A stretch of 64,000 nucleotides of DNA from Cellulomonas flavigena DSM 20109 (GCF_000092865.1 NC_014151.1:2294001-2358000), one strand, 5' to 3'. Counted from the first letter of the stretch, positions 1-9,066 are shown. Numbers and translations are program-made. Notes: generated by a model from the letters alone, not told the origin.

Positions 1-358
1 TCCCCCGGCCGCGCCACACCGGGTCGACATCGCCCTCGACGAACGCGCGGACGACCGTCCGGTCACCGGGCGGGACCTCCACCTGGGCCCACGCGCGCGG
101 CGTCCCGTCACCGTCCACGCCCACGAGCACGTCACGCGCGAGGTCGCGCCACTCGCGCTCGAGCTCCTCGGCCACCTCCGGCACCGACGACCGGTAGTGC
201 AGCGCGTCGGCCTCCTGGCCGCGGACCCGCAGGGCGGTGATCGCGGCGGCGTCCTCGACGGCCCCGGCCCGCCAGGTCAGCCCCGTGGCCGCCGCCGGCA
301 GCGGCACCCGCTCCGGCGCGGCGGCGCGGACGGCCAGGGGGACGACGGTGTCGCTCAT
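1..358 (-). CDS. GNAT-family N-acetyltransferase, N-terminal part (runs off the window)
   Basis: Reading leftwards from an ATG whose complement ends at 358, the frame stays open to the window edge and gives about 119 residues. The end of the visible part reads DPVWRGRG, which is the start of the acetyl-CoA-binding motif A of GNAT enzymes (R/Q-x-x-G-x-G/A). About residues 25-80 look like the usual N-terminal strand and helices (TWRAGAVEDAAAITALR, AEELEREW). GNAT enzymes move an acetyl group from acetyl-CoA to an amine; the substrate cannot be told from this half. It lies downstream of parE on the same strand, beyond a hairpin, so it probably has its own promoter. No strong Shine-Dalgarno sequence is seen before the ATG. 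Confidence 0.72.
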   Translation of the reverse strand, partial: MSDTVVPLAVRAAAPERVPLPAAATGLTWRAGAVEDAAAITALRVRGQEADALHYRSSVPEVAEELEREWRDLARDVLVGVDGDGTPRAWAQVEVPPGDRTVVRAFVEGDVDPVWRGRG

Positions 359-401
359 GCACCCGAGCCTGGCGCGAACAGCGCCGCGGGTCCATCGATA
401 T

Positions 402-424
402 CCGCGGTGCAGGCCGCACCGCGG
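402..424 (-). terminator. Probable terminator of parE
   Basis: A perfect 9-bp inverted repeat (CCGCGGTGC / GCACCGCGG) with a 5-base loop lies directly after the parE stop codon and before the acetyltransferase start. There is no T tract, as is common in actinobacterial hairpin terminators. Confidence 0.5.
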
Positions 425-427
425 CCC

Positions 428-2569
428 TCAGGCGTCGATGCGCGACGCGTCGAGCGCGTGCGCGTTCGCGACGATGAAGTCCTTGCGCGGCGCGACGTCG
501 GAACCCATGAGCAGCTCGAACACCTTCTCCACCTGCGCGGCGGCGGCCTCCGCCTCGCCGATGCGGACGCGACGCAGCGTGCGGTGGCGCGGGTCCATGG
601 TCGTCTCGGCCAGCTGGTCGGCGTCCATCTCGCCCAGCCCCTTGTAGCGCTGGATGTCGTCCTTGTAGCGCCTGCCCGCGCGGTCGAGCTTCTTGAGGGT
701 CGCCGCGAGCTCGGCCTCGGAGTACGTGTACAGGTACTCGTTCTTGCGCGAGCCCGCGCCGATCACCTCGATGCGGTGCAGCGGCGGCACGGCCGCGTAG
801 ACGCGGCCGTCCTCGACCAGCGGGCGCATGTAGCGGAAGAACAACGTGAGCAGCAGCGTGCGGATGTGCGCGCCGTCGACGTCGGCGTCCGTCATCAGCA
901 CGATCTTGCCGTAGCGCGCGGCCTCGAGGTCGAACGTGCGGCCCGACCCGGCACCGACGACCTGGATGATCGCCGCGCACTCGGCGTTCTTCAGCATGTC
1001 GCCGACCGACGCCTTCTGGACGTTGAGGATCTTGCCGCGGATCGGCAGCAGCGCCTGGAAGTCCGAGCTGCGCGCGAGCTTGGCGGTGCCGAGCGCGCTG
1101 TCGCCCTCGACGATGAACAGCTCCGAGCGCGACACGTCGTCGATACGGCAGTCCGCGAGCTTGGCAGGCAGCGAGGAGGACTCGAGCGCGTTCTTGCGAC
1201 GCGAGATCTCCTTCTGCTTGCGGGCCGAGACGCGCGCGCGCATCTCCCCCACGACCTTGTCCAGGAGCAGGGCCGTGTGCGCCTTGTGCTCCCGCTTCGA
1301 CGACGAGAACAGCGCGGTGAGCTCGGACTCGACGACCTTGGCGACGATGCCGCGCACCGGCCCCGTGCCCAGCACCTCCTTGGTCTGCCCCTCGAACTGC
1401 GGCTCGGCGAGACGCACGGTGACGACCGCGGTGAGGCCCGCGAGCACGTCCTCCTTCTCGAGCCGTTCGGACGAGGAGTCCTTCGCGGAGATCTTCAGAC
1501 GCCGCGCGTTGGCGGTCACCTGCGTGCGCAGCGTCTTGAGCAGCGCCGTCTCGAAGCCCGCCAGGTGGGTGCCACCCTTGGGTGTGGAGATGATGTTGAC
1601 GAAGCTGCGGACCTCGGTCGCGTAGCCCGTGCCCCAGCGCACCGCGACGTCGACCTCGCAGTCCCGCGTGACCTCCTGCGGCGTCATGTGACCACGGCTG
1701 TCGAGCACCGGCACCGTCTCGGTGAACGTGCCGGAACCGGTGAGGTGCCAGGTGTCCGTGACGGGCGCGTCGGGCGCGAGGTGGTCGACGAAGTCCAGGA
1801 CGCCCCCGGTGTGCAGGAACGTCTCCTCGTGCGGCCCGTGCTCGCCGGGCGTGCCGGGGATCCCGCGCTCGTCCCGCACCGTGATCGCGAGCCCGGGCAC
1901 CAGGAAGCTGGTCTGCCGGGCCCGGGTGACCAGCTCGTCGTAGGAGAACACGGCCGTCTTGGGGAAGATCTGCCGGTCGGCCCAGTAGCGCACGCGCGTG
2001 CCGGTGACGCCCTTGCCCACCTTGCCGACGACCGCCAGCTCCGAGCCCTGCACGAACGGCTCGAACGGCGACTCGGGGCTGACGCCGGCGCTGTCGTCGA
2101 ACACACCGGGCTCGCCGCGGTGGAACGTCATGCGGTGGGTCCGCCCGTTGCGGTCGACCTCGACGTCCAGCCGCGCGGACAGCGCGTTGACGACCGACGC
2201 CCCCACGCCGTGCAGACCTCCGGACGCGGCGTAGGAGCCGCCGCCGAACTTGCCGCCGGCGTGCAGCTTGGTGAGCACGACCTCGACTCCCGTCAGGCCC
2301 GTCTTCGGCTCGACGTCCACGGGGATACCGCGCCCGTTGTCCCGCACCTCGACCGACGAGTCGGCGTGCAGCACGACCTCGATGCGGTCGCCGTGACCCC
2401 CGAGCGCCTCGTCGACCGAGTTGTCGATGATCTCCCACAGGCAGTGCATGAGCCCGCGGCTGTCGGTGGTGCCGATGTACATGCCGGGGCGCTTGCGGAC
2501 GGCCTCGAGCCCCTCGAGCACCGAGAGGTGCCGGGCGGTGTAGCCGGCCTGGGGGGACGTGGTGGTCAC
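428..2569 (-). CDS. parE: DNA topoisomerase IIA subunit B, ParE/GyrB type
   Basis: The 713-residue protein is the ATPase and TOPRIM subunit of a type IIA topoisomerase. Visible motifs are the GHKL ATPase boxes (EIIDNSVDEA around 46-55, DNGRGIPV, GLHGVGASVVNALS), the transducer region, TOPRIM residues EGDSA and the DADVDGAHI metal site, and the C-terminal RYKGLGEMDADQL motif. The place next to the primary sigma gene fits the second, parE-like, gyrB paralogue of Micrococcales and Streptomyces rather than gyrB beside recF. Its parC partner is not in the window. The start is a GTG with no Shine-Dalgarno; a TACCAT hexamer (2577-2582, minus strand) ends 7 bases before it, so the mRNA is probably leaderless. 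ParE versus GyrB is decided by context only. Confidence 0.93.
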   Translation of the reverse strand: MTTTSPQAGYTARHLSVLEGLEAVRKRPGMYIGTTDSRGLMHCLWEIIDNSVDEALGGHGDRIEVVLHADSSVEVRDNGRGIPVDVEPKTGLTGVEVVLTKLHAGGKFGGGSYAASGGLHGVGASVVNALSARLDVEVDRNGRTHRMTFHRGEPGVFDDSAGVSPESPFEPFVQGSELAVVGKVGKGVTGTRVRYWADRQIFPKTAVFSYDELVTRARQTSFLVPGLAITVRDERGIPGTPGEHGPHEETFLHTGGVLDFVDHLAPDAPVTDTWHLTGSGTFTETVPVLDSRGHMTPQEVTRDCEVDVAVRWGTGYATEVRSFVNIISTPKGGTHLAGFETALLKTLRTQVTANARRLKISAKDSSSERLEKEDVLAGLTAVVTVRLAEPQFEGQTKEVLGTGPVRGIVAKVVESELTALFSSSKREHKAHTALLLDKVVGEMRARVSARKQKEISRRKNALESSSLPAKLADCRIDDVSRSELFIVEGDSALGTAKLARSSDFQALLPIRGKILNVQKASVGDMLKNAECAAIIQVVGAGSGRTFDLEAARYGKIVLMTDADVDGAHIRTLLLTLFFRYMRPLVEDGRVYAAVPPLHRIEVIGAGSRKNEYLYTYSEAELAATLKKLDRAGRRYKDDIQRYKGLGEMDADQLAETTMDPRHRTLRRVRIGEAEAAAAQVEKVFELLMGSDVAPRKDFIVANAHALDASRIDA

Positions 2570-2576
2570 GGCGCCG

Positions 2577-2582
2577 ATGGTA
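2577..2582 (-). promoter_or_regulatory. -10 element of parE (leaderless)
   Basis: TACCAT on the minus strand, 7 bases before the GTG of parE. The rest of this roughly 218-base gap (2570-2787) holds no further gene; it contains an inverted repeat GTGAC-N5-GTCAC at 2700-2714 that could be an operator between the two divergent genes. Confidence 0.5.
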
Positions 2583-2787
2583 ACCGCCGCCCCGCACCCT
2601 GCCCGCCTCGCGCCGCGGCGCGCCGCCGGACTCCGCGGGAGGGATGTGTCGCACCTGTGACGCGTGTCGTACGCCGTGTTGCGCGACGATCACGATCGCG
2701 TGACCCCACGTCACGATCTTGTACGCAGAGAGCGAACCACCCGGTCCCGAGGGGATGGATGCCCGACCCGGATGGTTGTATGGAGGC

Positions 2788-3018
2788 GTGAACGGGACGA
2801 CGATCGACTCCAGGACCCCGCTGACGGCTGCCGACCGCTGCGACCGCTGCAACGCGCAGGCGTACGTCCGCGTCGTGCTGCCTGTCGGTGAGCTGCTGTT
2901 CTGCGCGCACCACGCGCGCGAGCACGCACCCAAGTTCGCCTCGGTCGCCACGCACGTGCAGGACGAGACCGACAGGCTGCTCGCCGAGCACGGCGCAGGC
3001 CCCGGCTCTGCGGGCTGA
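2788..3018 (+). CDS. Small conserved actinobacterial protein with CxxC/CxxH motif (DUF7455-like)
   Basis: The 76-residue product contains LTAADRCDRCNAQAYVRV followed by LLFCAHHAREH, that is one C-x2-C and one C-x2-H pair about 21 residues apart, suggesting a small zinc-ribbon fold. Short proteins with this exact pattern are conserved next to the primary sigma gene in actinobacteria; their role is unknown to me. The start is uncertain: at GTG 2788 the GGAGG is only one base away and cannot work as a normal ribosome site, whereas an in-frame ATG at 2755 directly follows GAGGGG. I prefer the GTG because homology begins just after it. Confidence 0.7.
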   Translation: MNGTTIDSRTPLTAADRCDRCNAQAYVRVVLPVGELLFCAHHAREHAPKFASVATHVQDETDRLLAEHGAGPGSAG

Positions 3019-3040
3019 CACGGCGCGCACCCCCGACCTC

Positions 3041-3072
3041 GAGGGCCCCGGACCGTACGGTCCGGGGCCCTC
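3041..3072. terminator. Strong hairpin after the small zinc-ribbon gene
   Basis: Perfect 14-bp stem GAGGGCCCCGGACC with loop GTAC. It lies 22 bases after the stop of the plus-strand gene and can act for both strands. Confidence 0.75.
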
Positions 3073-3137
3073 GTCGTACCGGCACCCCACCGCCGCCCCG
3101 CTCCGCGAGGTGATCCACGCCCCGCGCTCCGGACGCA

Positions 3138-3171
3138 CGAGAGCCCGGCCCCCCGAGGGGCCGGGCTCTCG
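3138..3171 (-). terminator. sigA terminator
   Basis: Perfect 15-bp stem (CGAGAGCCCGGCCCC and complement) with loop CCGA, placed 18 bases beyond the sigA stop codon. Confidence 0.75.
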
Positions 3172-3189
3172 TCGGTCGCGCGGCGCGCG

Positions 3190-4746
3190 TCAGTCGAGGT
3201 AGTCGCGCAGCACCTGCGAGCGCGACGGGTGGCGCAGCTTCGACATCGTCTTCGACTCGATCTGACGGATCCGCTCGCGCGTCACGCCGTAGACCTTGCC
3301 GATCTCGTCGAGCGTCTTGGGCTGGCCGTCGGTGAGGCCGAACCGCATGGACACCACACCGGCCTCGCGCTCGGAGAGCGTGTCGAGCACCTGGTGGAGC
3401 TGCTCCTGCAGGAGCGTGAAGCTCACGGCGTCCGCGGGCACGACCGCCTCGGAGTCCTCGATGAGGTCGCCGAACTCGCTGTCGCCGTCCTCGCCCAGCG
3501 GGGTGTGCAGCGAGATGGGCTCGCGGCCGTACTTCTGGACCTCGACGACCTTCTCGGGCGTCATGTCGAGCTCCTTGGCGAGCTCCTCCGGGGTGGGCTC
3601 ACGGCCCAGGTCCTGGAGCATCTGGCGCTGCACGCGTGCGAGCTTGTTGATGACCTCGACCATGTGCACCGGGATGCGGATGGTGCGCGCCTGGTCGGCC
3701 ATCGCACGCGTGATCGCCTGCCGGATCCACCACGTGGCGTACGTCGAGAACTTGTAGCCCTTGGTGTAGTCGAACTTCTCGACCGCGCGGATCAGACCGA
3801 GGTTGCCCTCCTGGATCAGGTCGAGGAAGAGCATGCCGCGACCCGTGTAGCGCTTGGCCAGCGAGACGACGAGTCGCAGGTTCGCCTCGAGCAGGTGGTT
3901 CTTGGCGCGGCGACCGTCCTGCGCGATCCACTCGAGCTCGCGGCGGAGCTTGGGCTCGAGGGAGTCGCGTGTCTCGGCGAGCTTCTCCTCGGCGAACAGG
4001 CCGGCCTCGATGCGCTTGGCGAGCTCGACCTCCTGCTCGGCGTTCAGCAGCGCGACCTTGCCGATCTGCTTGAGGTAGTCCTTCACCGGGTCCGCGGTGG
4101 CACCGGCGGTGACGACCTGCTGGGCAGGGGCGTCGTCGTCGTCCGCGTCGGAGTAGACGAACCCGGTGTCCTCGGGCTCGTCCTCCTTCTTCGCGGCGGC
4201 GGGCTTGGTCTCGGTCTCCTCGGCGTCGTCCTCGGCCACGTCCTCCACGTCGTCGGTCTCGACGTCGGCGTCCGTGACCTCGACGTCCTCGAGCTCCGTG
4301 ACGTCGACGTCCTCCTCGACCTCGTCGACCGGCTCGTCGGCGACGTCGGACTCCGTCGCGGGCGACGCCTTCGATGCGGCCTTCTTGGCGGTGGCGGTCT
4401 TCGTCGCCGTGGCCTTGGTCGCCGCCGCCTTCGTGGTGCGGGTCGACCTCACCGCGGGCGTGCCGGCGTCCGCGACGGTCGCCTTGGCCGCGGGGCGCGA
4501 CTTCGCGCTCGTCGCGGCGACGGCCCGGCCGGCGGTGCCCAGGTCGTTCACGTCGACACCGGCCGTCCCCAGACCGCGGACGACGGCGCGCAGCCGCTTG
4601 GGGCCCTCGACGCCGGCAGCCTCGCAAGCGGCGCGCACCGAGGCGGTGTCGACGCTGCCGTGGGTCCGTCCACGCATCACGAGCTCCTGCAGCGCGGGGT
4701 GCTGGAACTCGCGCGGAAGTGCGGGGTGGGGGGTCTGGGACGTCAA
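3190..4746 (-). CDS. sigA: Primary RNA polymerase sigma factor (RpoD/HrdB/SigA type)
   Basis: The 518-residue protein directs RNA polymerase to housekeeping promoters. The C-terminal half has region 1.2 ([11 protein letters not shown]), region 2 ([50 protein letters not shown]), region 3 and region 4.2 ([20 protein letters not shown], ending RDYLD). Residues about 1-210 form an extension: a small helical part, then a Thr/Ala/Lys-rich stretch resembling histone H1 ([14 protein letters not shown]), then an acidic Val-Asp/Glu stretch. I chose TTG 4746 as start because GAAAGG lies 7 bases upstream (4754-4759) and the protein then begins [14 protein letters not shown]; the frame stays open further upstream but that part overlaps the promoter. 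Related proteins are HrdB of Streptomyces and SigA of mycobacteria. Confidence 0.97.
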   Translation of the reverse strand: MTSQTPHPALPREFQHPALQELVMRGRTHGSVDTASVRAACEAAGVEGPKRLRAVVRGLGTAGVDVNDLGTAGRAVAATSAKSRPAAKATVADAGTPAVRSTRTTKAAATKATATKTATAKKAASKASPATESDVADEPVDEVEEDVDVTELEDVEVTDADVETDDVEDVAEDDAEETETKPAAAKKEDEPEDTGFVYSDADDDDAPAQQVVTAGATADPVKDYLKQIGKVALLNAEQEVELAKRIEAGLFAEEKLAETRDSLEPKLRRELEWIAQDGRRAKNHLLEANLRLVVSLAKRYTGRGMLFLDLIQEGNLGLIRAVEKFDYTKGYKFSTYATWWIRQAITRAMADQARTIRIPVHMVEVINKLARVQRQMLQDLGREPTPEELAKELDMTPEKVVEVQKYGREPISLHTPLGEDGDSEFGDLIEDSEAVVPADAVSFTLLQEQLHQVLDTLSEREAGVVSMRFGLTDGQPKTLDEIGKVYGVTRERIRQIESKTMSKLRHPSRSQVLRDYLD

Positions 4747-4814
4747 GAAACGACCTTTCGTCAGCGCGGCAACCGGAACCGAGGAGAGTCCGAAGGACCG
4801 GGAGACAGACAGAT

Positions 4815-4820
4815 ATTGTA
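4815..4820 (-). promoter_or_regulatory. Probable -10 element of sigA
   Basis: TACAAT on the minus strand, preceded by GG, giving an untranslated leader of roughly 60 bases. I see no good -35 hexamer at 17 bases. The gap 4747-4963 holds nothing else that I recognise. Confidence 0.5.
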
Positions 4821-4963
4821 CCGACCCGCGGGGGCCCGCCGCGCGTGCTCGCTCGCGTGGCGTCGTCGGCTCGTGGATCTCCTCCGGGCGTCCCTGCACC
4901 AACGCGTGGCGCACCCGCAGCATTCCCGCCACACCGGTGGCGGGTGACGGCTCGCGCCCCGGC

Positions 4964-5356
4964 TCAGCCGGTGGGCTTCACCGTCAGGACGGGGCACGGC
5001 GCGTCGAACAGCACGCGCTGCGCGTTCGACCCGAGGATCAGCTTGCCGACGGGGCTGCGGCGGCGCAGGCCCAGGACGACGAGCTGCGCGCCGACCTCCT
5101 CCGCCGTGCTGATGAGGTCGTCCGCGACGTCACCGCCGTCGAGCAGCCGCACGTCGTGCTGCACATCCTTCGCGTCGAGCTCCTCACGTACCTCGCCGAG
5201 CGCCTGCTCGATCTCGGCACGACGCTCCGGCGTCTCGTCACGCCGCACGCTGAGGACCACGACGACCGCGACGGAGCGTTGACGCGCCTCCTCCACGGCG
5301 GCGTCGAGCGCGGCGTGCCCCTCGGGGGTCGCCAGGTAGCCGACCACGATGCCCAT
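4964..5356 (-). CDS. Universal stress protein (UspA family)
   Basis: A 130-residue single-domain Usp. It starts [13 protein letters not shown], the first strand of the fold, and ends with the ATP-binding pattern G-x2-R-x-S-P-V-G-K-x-I-L-G-S-N-A-x-x-V-L and CPVLTVK. This G-2x-G-9x-G(S/N)-like motif suggests an ATP-binding member. The ATG is preceded by GGAGGAGGAG at good distance, and a TAGCGT hexamer about 40 bases upstream may be its -10. Usp proteins are made under starvation or oxygen limitation and their targets are usually unknown. It sits alone between sigA and the DUF4192 gene. Confidence 0.88.
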   Translation of the reverse strand: MGIVVGYLATPEGHAALDAAVEEARQRSVAVVVVLSVRRDETPERRAEIEQALGEVREELDAKDVQHDVRLLDGGDVADDLISTAEEVGAQLVVLGLRRRSPVGKLILGSNAQRVLFDAPCPVLTVKPTG

Positions 5357-5524
5357 CGTCGCTCCTCCTCCTGGCCCAGCCGGCCTCGTGCGCGACGCTA
5401 CCCGAGCGAGGGACGTCGGACGACCTCGACGTGCGTGCGACACGCCCGCCCACCCGCGCCGACGCCCCCGGCGGACGGCGCGGGGGCCACCCTCGCCCCT
5501 GCACGGCACGACCGGACCACCGGA

Positions 5525-6673
5525 TCACGTCACGCCCGCCACGACGCCGCCGCCCGCCTCCTGCCGACGTGCCCACCCCGGCGCGAGGCCGGCCTCGACC
5601 GCGGCGCGCAGGAGGTGACCGAGCCGGTACCCCGGGTCGTCCTGCAGTGCGCGCTCCAGCAGCACGGCGGCGCGGGCACCGTCACCCCGCCACCACGCGA
5701 TCGCCGCGAGGAGCGTCGACGCCGGCGCCTGCGCGCCGCGCCGCCCGTGCGCCAGGACCTCCTCGAGCACCGCCGCGGCGGTGCGTGCGCCGTCACCGGG
5801 CGCCACGCAGCCCGCCGGGTCGACCAGGCGGCCGACGGCGGCCCGGACCTCCGCGTCCTCGTCAGGGCCCGCGAGCGCGAGCGCACGCTCCGGCAGCGTC
5901 CCCGCTCCCGGAAGGCACGCGACGAGCACGGCGTCACGTACCCGTCGGTCGGCCAGGCCGGCCTCGACGCGCCCCAGCAGCGCGATCCGCGTCACGCGTC
6001 CGGCACCAGCACCTGCCGGCGCCGCCACGAGCGCACGCCACGCCGCGAGCGAGTCCGCCCGCCATCGTGCGAGGTGCTGCGGACCAGCCACGCGCGCCCG
6101 CGCCCGCGCCTCGCACCGGCGGCGCCGGACGCGCGCGACCGCACGGCGCGCGTCCGCGGAGGCGGCACGCACCTCGGCGAGCTGCTCGCGACCGGCGGCC
6201 ACCACCGAGCCCGCGAGCACCATCTCCGCGCCGGCACGCGTCCCCTGCAGCGCGCTCAGCGGGTGCCCGGTCGGCGGGCAGCAGGTCGGGTCGCACGCCA
6301 GGCACCGGAAGGTCGTGTCCCCCACGACGAGCACGTCGGCACCACCGAACGGGACGTCGAAGGCCTCGAGCGTGTGCGCCGCTGCTGCGGCCACCCGCTC
6401 GCCGGAACCGGGGGCGTCCCGTGCGTACACGACGAGCGCGACGCGACGCGCCCCGTCACGGTCGAGGTGTGCCGCCAACGAGCGTGCGACCTGCGGACCG
6501 TGCACGGCGTCGGCGACGTCCGCGAGGTCGACGCGGGCCACGAGGCCCACCCGACCGCGGGGACCGCGCAGGCTGACGGCGACCGCGCTGTCCCGGGGCT
6601 GGAACCCGAGCAGGTGCGGGACGAGTGCGAGCAGCTCACGGGGCTCGCTCAGCCGGAGGAGGAGTGGTTCCAT
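5525..6673 (-). CDS. DUF4192 domain-containing protein
   Basis: The 382-residue protein has the features of DUF4192: an N-terminal LSEPRELLALVPHLLGFQP, the Cys-rich CLACDPTCCPPTGHPLSAL around residues 122-140, and a C-terminal helical part with a tetratricopeptide-like stretch (STLLAAIAWWRGDGARAAVLLERAL). The family is confined to actinobacteria and has no known function; it often lies near the primary sigma gene, as here. The ATG is preceded by GGTGGAGG. The composition (very Ala/Arg rich, no lysine that I can find) follows the high GC content. Cytoplasmic, no signal peptide or membrane segment. Confidence 0.85.
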   Translation of the reverse strand: MEPLLLRLSEPRELLALVPHLLGFQPRDSAVAVSLRGPRGRVGLVARVDLADVADAVHGPQVARSLAAHLDRDGARRVALVVYARDAPGSGERVAAAAAHTLEAFDVPFGGADVLVVGDTTFRCLACDPTCCPPTGHPLSALQGTRAGAEMVLAGSVVAAGREQLAEVRAASADARRAVARVRRRRCEARARARVAGPQHLARWRADSLAAWRALVAAPAGAGAGRVTRIALLGRVEAGLADRRVRDAVLVACLPGAGTLPERALALAGPDEDAEVRAAVGRLVDPAGCVAPGDGARTAAAVLEEVLAHGRRGAQAPASTLLAAIAWWRGDGARAAVLLERALQDDPGYRLGHLLRAAVEAGLAPGWARRQEAGGGVVAGVT

Positions 6674-6796
6674 GCCTCCACCGAAGCGTCCCGCGGTCTG
6701 CTCGTGGGGCGACCCGACCGAACCTGTGGGCGAGGCCGCCGGCGGTCGGGGCTGTGGTCGGCTCGCGCGCGAGGCTCGGCTCCCTGCGGACGCCGC

Positions 6797-6802
6797 TACC
6801 CT
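6797..6802 (+). promoter_or_regulatory. -10 element of a leaderless lipoprotein mRNA
   Basis: TACCCT, ending 6 bases before the GTG of the lipoprotein gene; no Shine-Dalgarno follows. Confidence 0.55.
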
Positions 6803-6808
6803 GGCGCG

Positions 6809-7330
6809 GTGCCCCGCCCGAACCGCGCCGCCCTGGTGACCGCAGGCGCGCTCGTCGCGCTCGCGGCGGCGAGCGGCTGCACCTCCGGGCCGGGACCCTC
6901 GCCCACGCTGTCGGCCACGCCCGCGGGGACGCCCACCACGACCCCCGGCGAGACGCTGCTGACCGACGAGATCGCCGAGGACACCGCGGTCGGTGCGCTC
7001 GCACCGGGCTTCCCGGAGTCGCTCGTGCCCGTCCCGCCGGACGCCGAGGTCCTCGTCTCCTCCAGCGAGCCGCTGCCCGACGGCCGCCTGCGCATCAGCC
7101 TCAACGTGCGGACCCCCCAGGACACCGGCGGCCTGCTCGAGGCCGTGCGGGTCCCGCTGGTCGCTGCGGGCTTCACCGAGTCGGCCCCTCCCGTCCCCGA
7201 GGCGGGGCTCGCCGCGCAGACCACGTTCTCGCGGTCCGACGGCACCGAGCTCCTCGTCGTCGGTGTCCTGGACCGCGACGGGCTGCGCACCATGACCCTG
7301 GGGGGGACGGTCGCCGCCCCGGCCCCCTAG
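6809..7330 (+). CDS. Putative lipoprotein, function unknown
   Basis: The 173-residue product begins with a basic n-region and hydrophobic core and then LAAASGC, a lipobox with the modified cysteine at about residue 23. A Thr/Pro/Ser-rich linker follows (TLSATPAGTPTTTPGE), then a domain of about 110 residues with alternating strands and helices (LLEAVRVPLVAAGFTESAP, SDGTELLVVGVLDRDG). I do not recognise a family. It is expected to be anchored to the outer face of the membrane. The end of its stop codon overlaps the -10 of the next gene, so transcription of the two may be linked. Confidence 0.75.
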   Translation: MPRPNRAALVTAGALVALAAASGCTSGPGPSPTLSATPAGTPTTTPGETLLTDEIAEDTAVGALAPGFPESLVPVPPDAEVLVSSSEPLPDGRLRISLNVRTPQDTGGLLEAVRVPLVAAGFTESAPPVPEAGLAAQTTFSRSDGTELLVVGVLDRDGLRTMTLGGTVAAPAP

Positions 7331-7340
7331 GGTGGGGCAC

Positions 7341-8459
7341 GTGCCCACCGCCAATGCCGCACTCGTCGACCGTGAGAACCTGCGCACGGGGGTCGACGCG
7401 GCACTCGGACGGCACGTCGCACGCCTCCGCGAGGAGGCCGAACGGATCAGCCCCGAGGCCGGCGCCCTGGTCGACGCCGTCGAGCGCATGGTCGCGGGCG
7501 GCAAGCGGCTGCGCGCGGCGTTCTGCTACTGGTCGTGGCGCGCCCACGGCGGTACCCCGGGCGACGGGCGTGAGCAGGGAGTGCTGCGCGCGGGGGCCGC
7601 ACTCGAGCTGTTCCAGGCGGCCGCGCTGTTCCACGACGACGTGATGGACGACTCGAGCACACGGCGTGGTCTGCCGACCGCGCACCGCGTCTTCGCGGAC
7701 GAGCACGCCGGCTCCGGGCGCCGAGGCGAGCCCCGCCGCTTCGGGGACGGCGTCGCGATCCTGCTCGGCGACCTCGCGCTCATCGCCAGCGACGAGGAGA
7801 TGACACGCGCGCTCGCGGGCCTGCCCGTGAGCGTGGCCCAGGCGGCACACTCCGTCTTCTCGTCGATGCGCACCGAGGTGACCGTCGGCCAGTACCTCGA
7901 CCTCGTCGCCCAGACGATGCCGTGGGGGACGGCCGACGACGACGAGCGGCGGGCACGCGAGGTCGTGCGGGCGAAGTCCGCGCGCTACAGCGTGGAGCAC
8001 CCGATCGTGCTCGGCGCCGCGCTCGCCGGCGCCGACGACGCCGCGGTGGCGGGCTGCCGCGCCGTCGGGCTGCCGCTCGGCGAGGCCTTCCAGCTGCGCG
8101 ACGACCTGCTGGGCGTCCTCGGCGACCCCGCCACCACGGGCAAGCCGGCGGGCGACGACCTGCGCGAGGGCAAGCGCACCGTCCTGGTCGCGCGTGCCCT
8201 GGCCCATGCCACGGCCGCCGGCGACGACGCCGCGGTCGCGCTCCTGCAGCGCGGCGTCGGCGACCCCGACCTGGACGCCGCCGGGGTCGCGGAGCTCACC
8301 GATCTCCTCGTACGCACCGGCGCGGTCGCCGACGTCGAGCAGATCATCGAGGAGCTCTGGGCCCAGACGCTCACCCAGATCGAGGCGCGCGACTGGCCCG
8401 AGCCGGCCCGCGGCACGCTCGTCGAGCTGGCGCACGCCGCGGTGCGACGCACCGCCTGA
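7341..8459 (+). CDS. Polyprenyl (geranylgeranyl-type) diphosphate synthase
   Basis: The 372-residue protein is a trans-prenyl chain elongase. It has GGKRLRAAF (about 53-61), the first aspartate-rich motif DDVMD at 99-103 followed by STRRG, GDLALI, and the second motif QLRDDLLG at 251-258 followed by KRTVL. It adds isopentenyl diphosphate to an allylic primer; chain length cannot be judged from the sequence with confidence. In M. tuberculosis the equivalent position is Rv2173 (idsA2), which supports a GGPP-like product. The start is GTG 7341 because TAGGGT (7328-7333) ends 7 bases before it. The same hexamer overlaps the stop of the lipoprotein gene. Confidence 0.9.
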   Translation: MPTANAALVDRENLRTGVDAALGRHVARLREEAERISPEAGALVDAVERMVAGGKRLRAAFCYWSWRAHGGTPGDGREQGVLRAGAALELFQAAALFHDDVMDDSSTRRGLPTAHRVFADEHAGSGRRGEPRRFGDGVAILLGDLALIASDEEMTRALAGLPVSVAQAAHSVFSSMRTEVTVGQYLDLVAQTMPWGTADDDERRAREVVRAKSARYSVEHPIVLGAALAGADDAAVAGCRAVGLPLGEAFQLRDDLLGVLGDPATTGKPAGDDLREGKRTVLVARALAHATAAGDDAAVALLQRGVGDPDLDAAGVAELTDLLVRTGAVADVEQIIEELWAQTLTQIEARDWPEPARGTLVELAHAAVRRTA

Positions 8460-8486
8460 CCGCCGTCGACCGCGCCGAGGGACGGG

Positions 8487-8897
8487 TCAGAGCAGCGCCT
8501 GGGCGACCCGCCGCACCTCGGTCTTGCGTCCGGCGCGCAGCGCCTCGATCGGCGCGACGCCGAGGGACTCCTCGACCGTGAACAGCCACGCGACGGTCTC
8601 CGTGTCGGAGAACCCGTCGTCCGCGAGCACCGTCAGCGTGCCCTGCAGGGACGCCAGGACGGCCCACGGCCGCTCGGCCGACGGGGCGTCCGGCGCGGCC
8701 GGGTTCGCGAGGTGGCCGGGGACGAGGAAGTCGGCGGGCACGCTCAGCACCGGCGGGCTACCGCGACGGACGCCGACGAGACGCCGCTCCTGCAGCAGGC
8801 GACGCACCTTGCCGACGTCGACGCCGAGCATCTCCGCGACGTCGGGAAGGGTCAGCCAGCGACCGACGAGAAGGTCCGGGTCAGAGGTGGAACTCAC
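8487..8897 (-). CDS. Rv2175c-family DNA-binding protein
   Basis: The 136-residue protein has an N-terminal winged-helix of the excisionase/MerR kind (WLTLPDVAEMLGVDVGKVRRLLQERRLVGVRRG) and the C-terminal Rv2175c domain (LQGTLTVLADDGFSDTETVAWLFTVEESLG ... PIEALRAGRKTEVRRVAQALL). In M. tuberculosis Rv2175c is a DNA-binding substrate of the neighbouring kinase PknL; here a PknL homologue lies 1.6 kb away, separated only by the LysM gene. Ser/Thr residues before the helix (SSTSDPD) could be phosphorylation sites. GTG start with TAGGCT (minus strand 8904-8909) ending 6 bases before it: leaderless. Confidence 0.9.
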   Translation of the reverse strand: MSSTSDPDLLVGRWLTLPDVAEMLGVDVGKVRRLLQERRLVGVRRGSPPVLSVPADFLVPGHLANPAAPDAPSAERPWAVLASLQGTLTVLADDGFSDTETVAWLFTVEESLGVAPIEALRAGRKTEVRRVAQALL

Positions 8898-9066
8898 CCG
8901 GTCAGCCTACGGCTCCCCGTGCAGCGCCCCACCATCCGGTGCCCGGGGTTTCCGTCCTGGACATTCTCGTTTACCGTCGAAGTTCGTCACATCTGTCACA
9001 CGCGCACCATGCGTCACGTCGGCACCACCGACCGACCTGGCGTCCGCCACAGCCCTTGGGGGGGCC

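Noticed and set aside
132..2951. Long minus-strand frame covering parE in another phase and more
   Set aside because: Low-complexity Arg/His/Gly translation; parE in the neighbouring phase has all expected motifs.
4166..6808. Upstream extension of the lipoprotein reading frame
   Set aside because: It overlaps sigA, the stress protein and DUF4192 genes on the other strand; the signal peptide and -10 place the start at 6809.
8898..9066. c-di-AMP (ydaO) riboswitch before the LysM enzyme
   Set aside because: Such riboswitches precede wall hydrolases in actinobacteria, but the space is short and I do not see the conserved core pieces; a covariance-model search would settle it.
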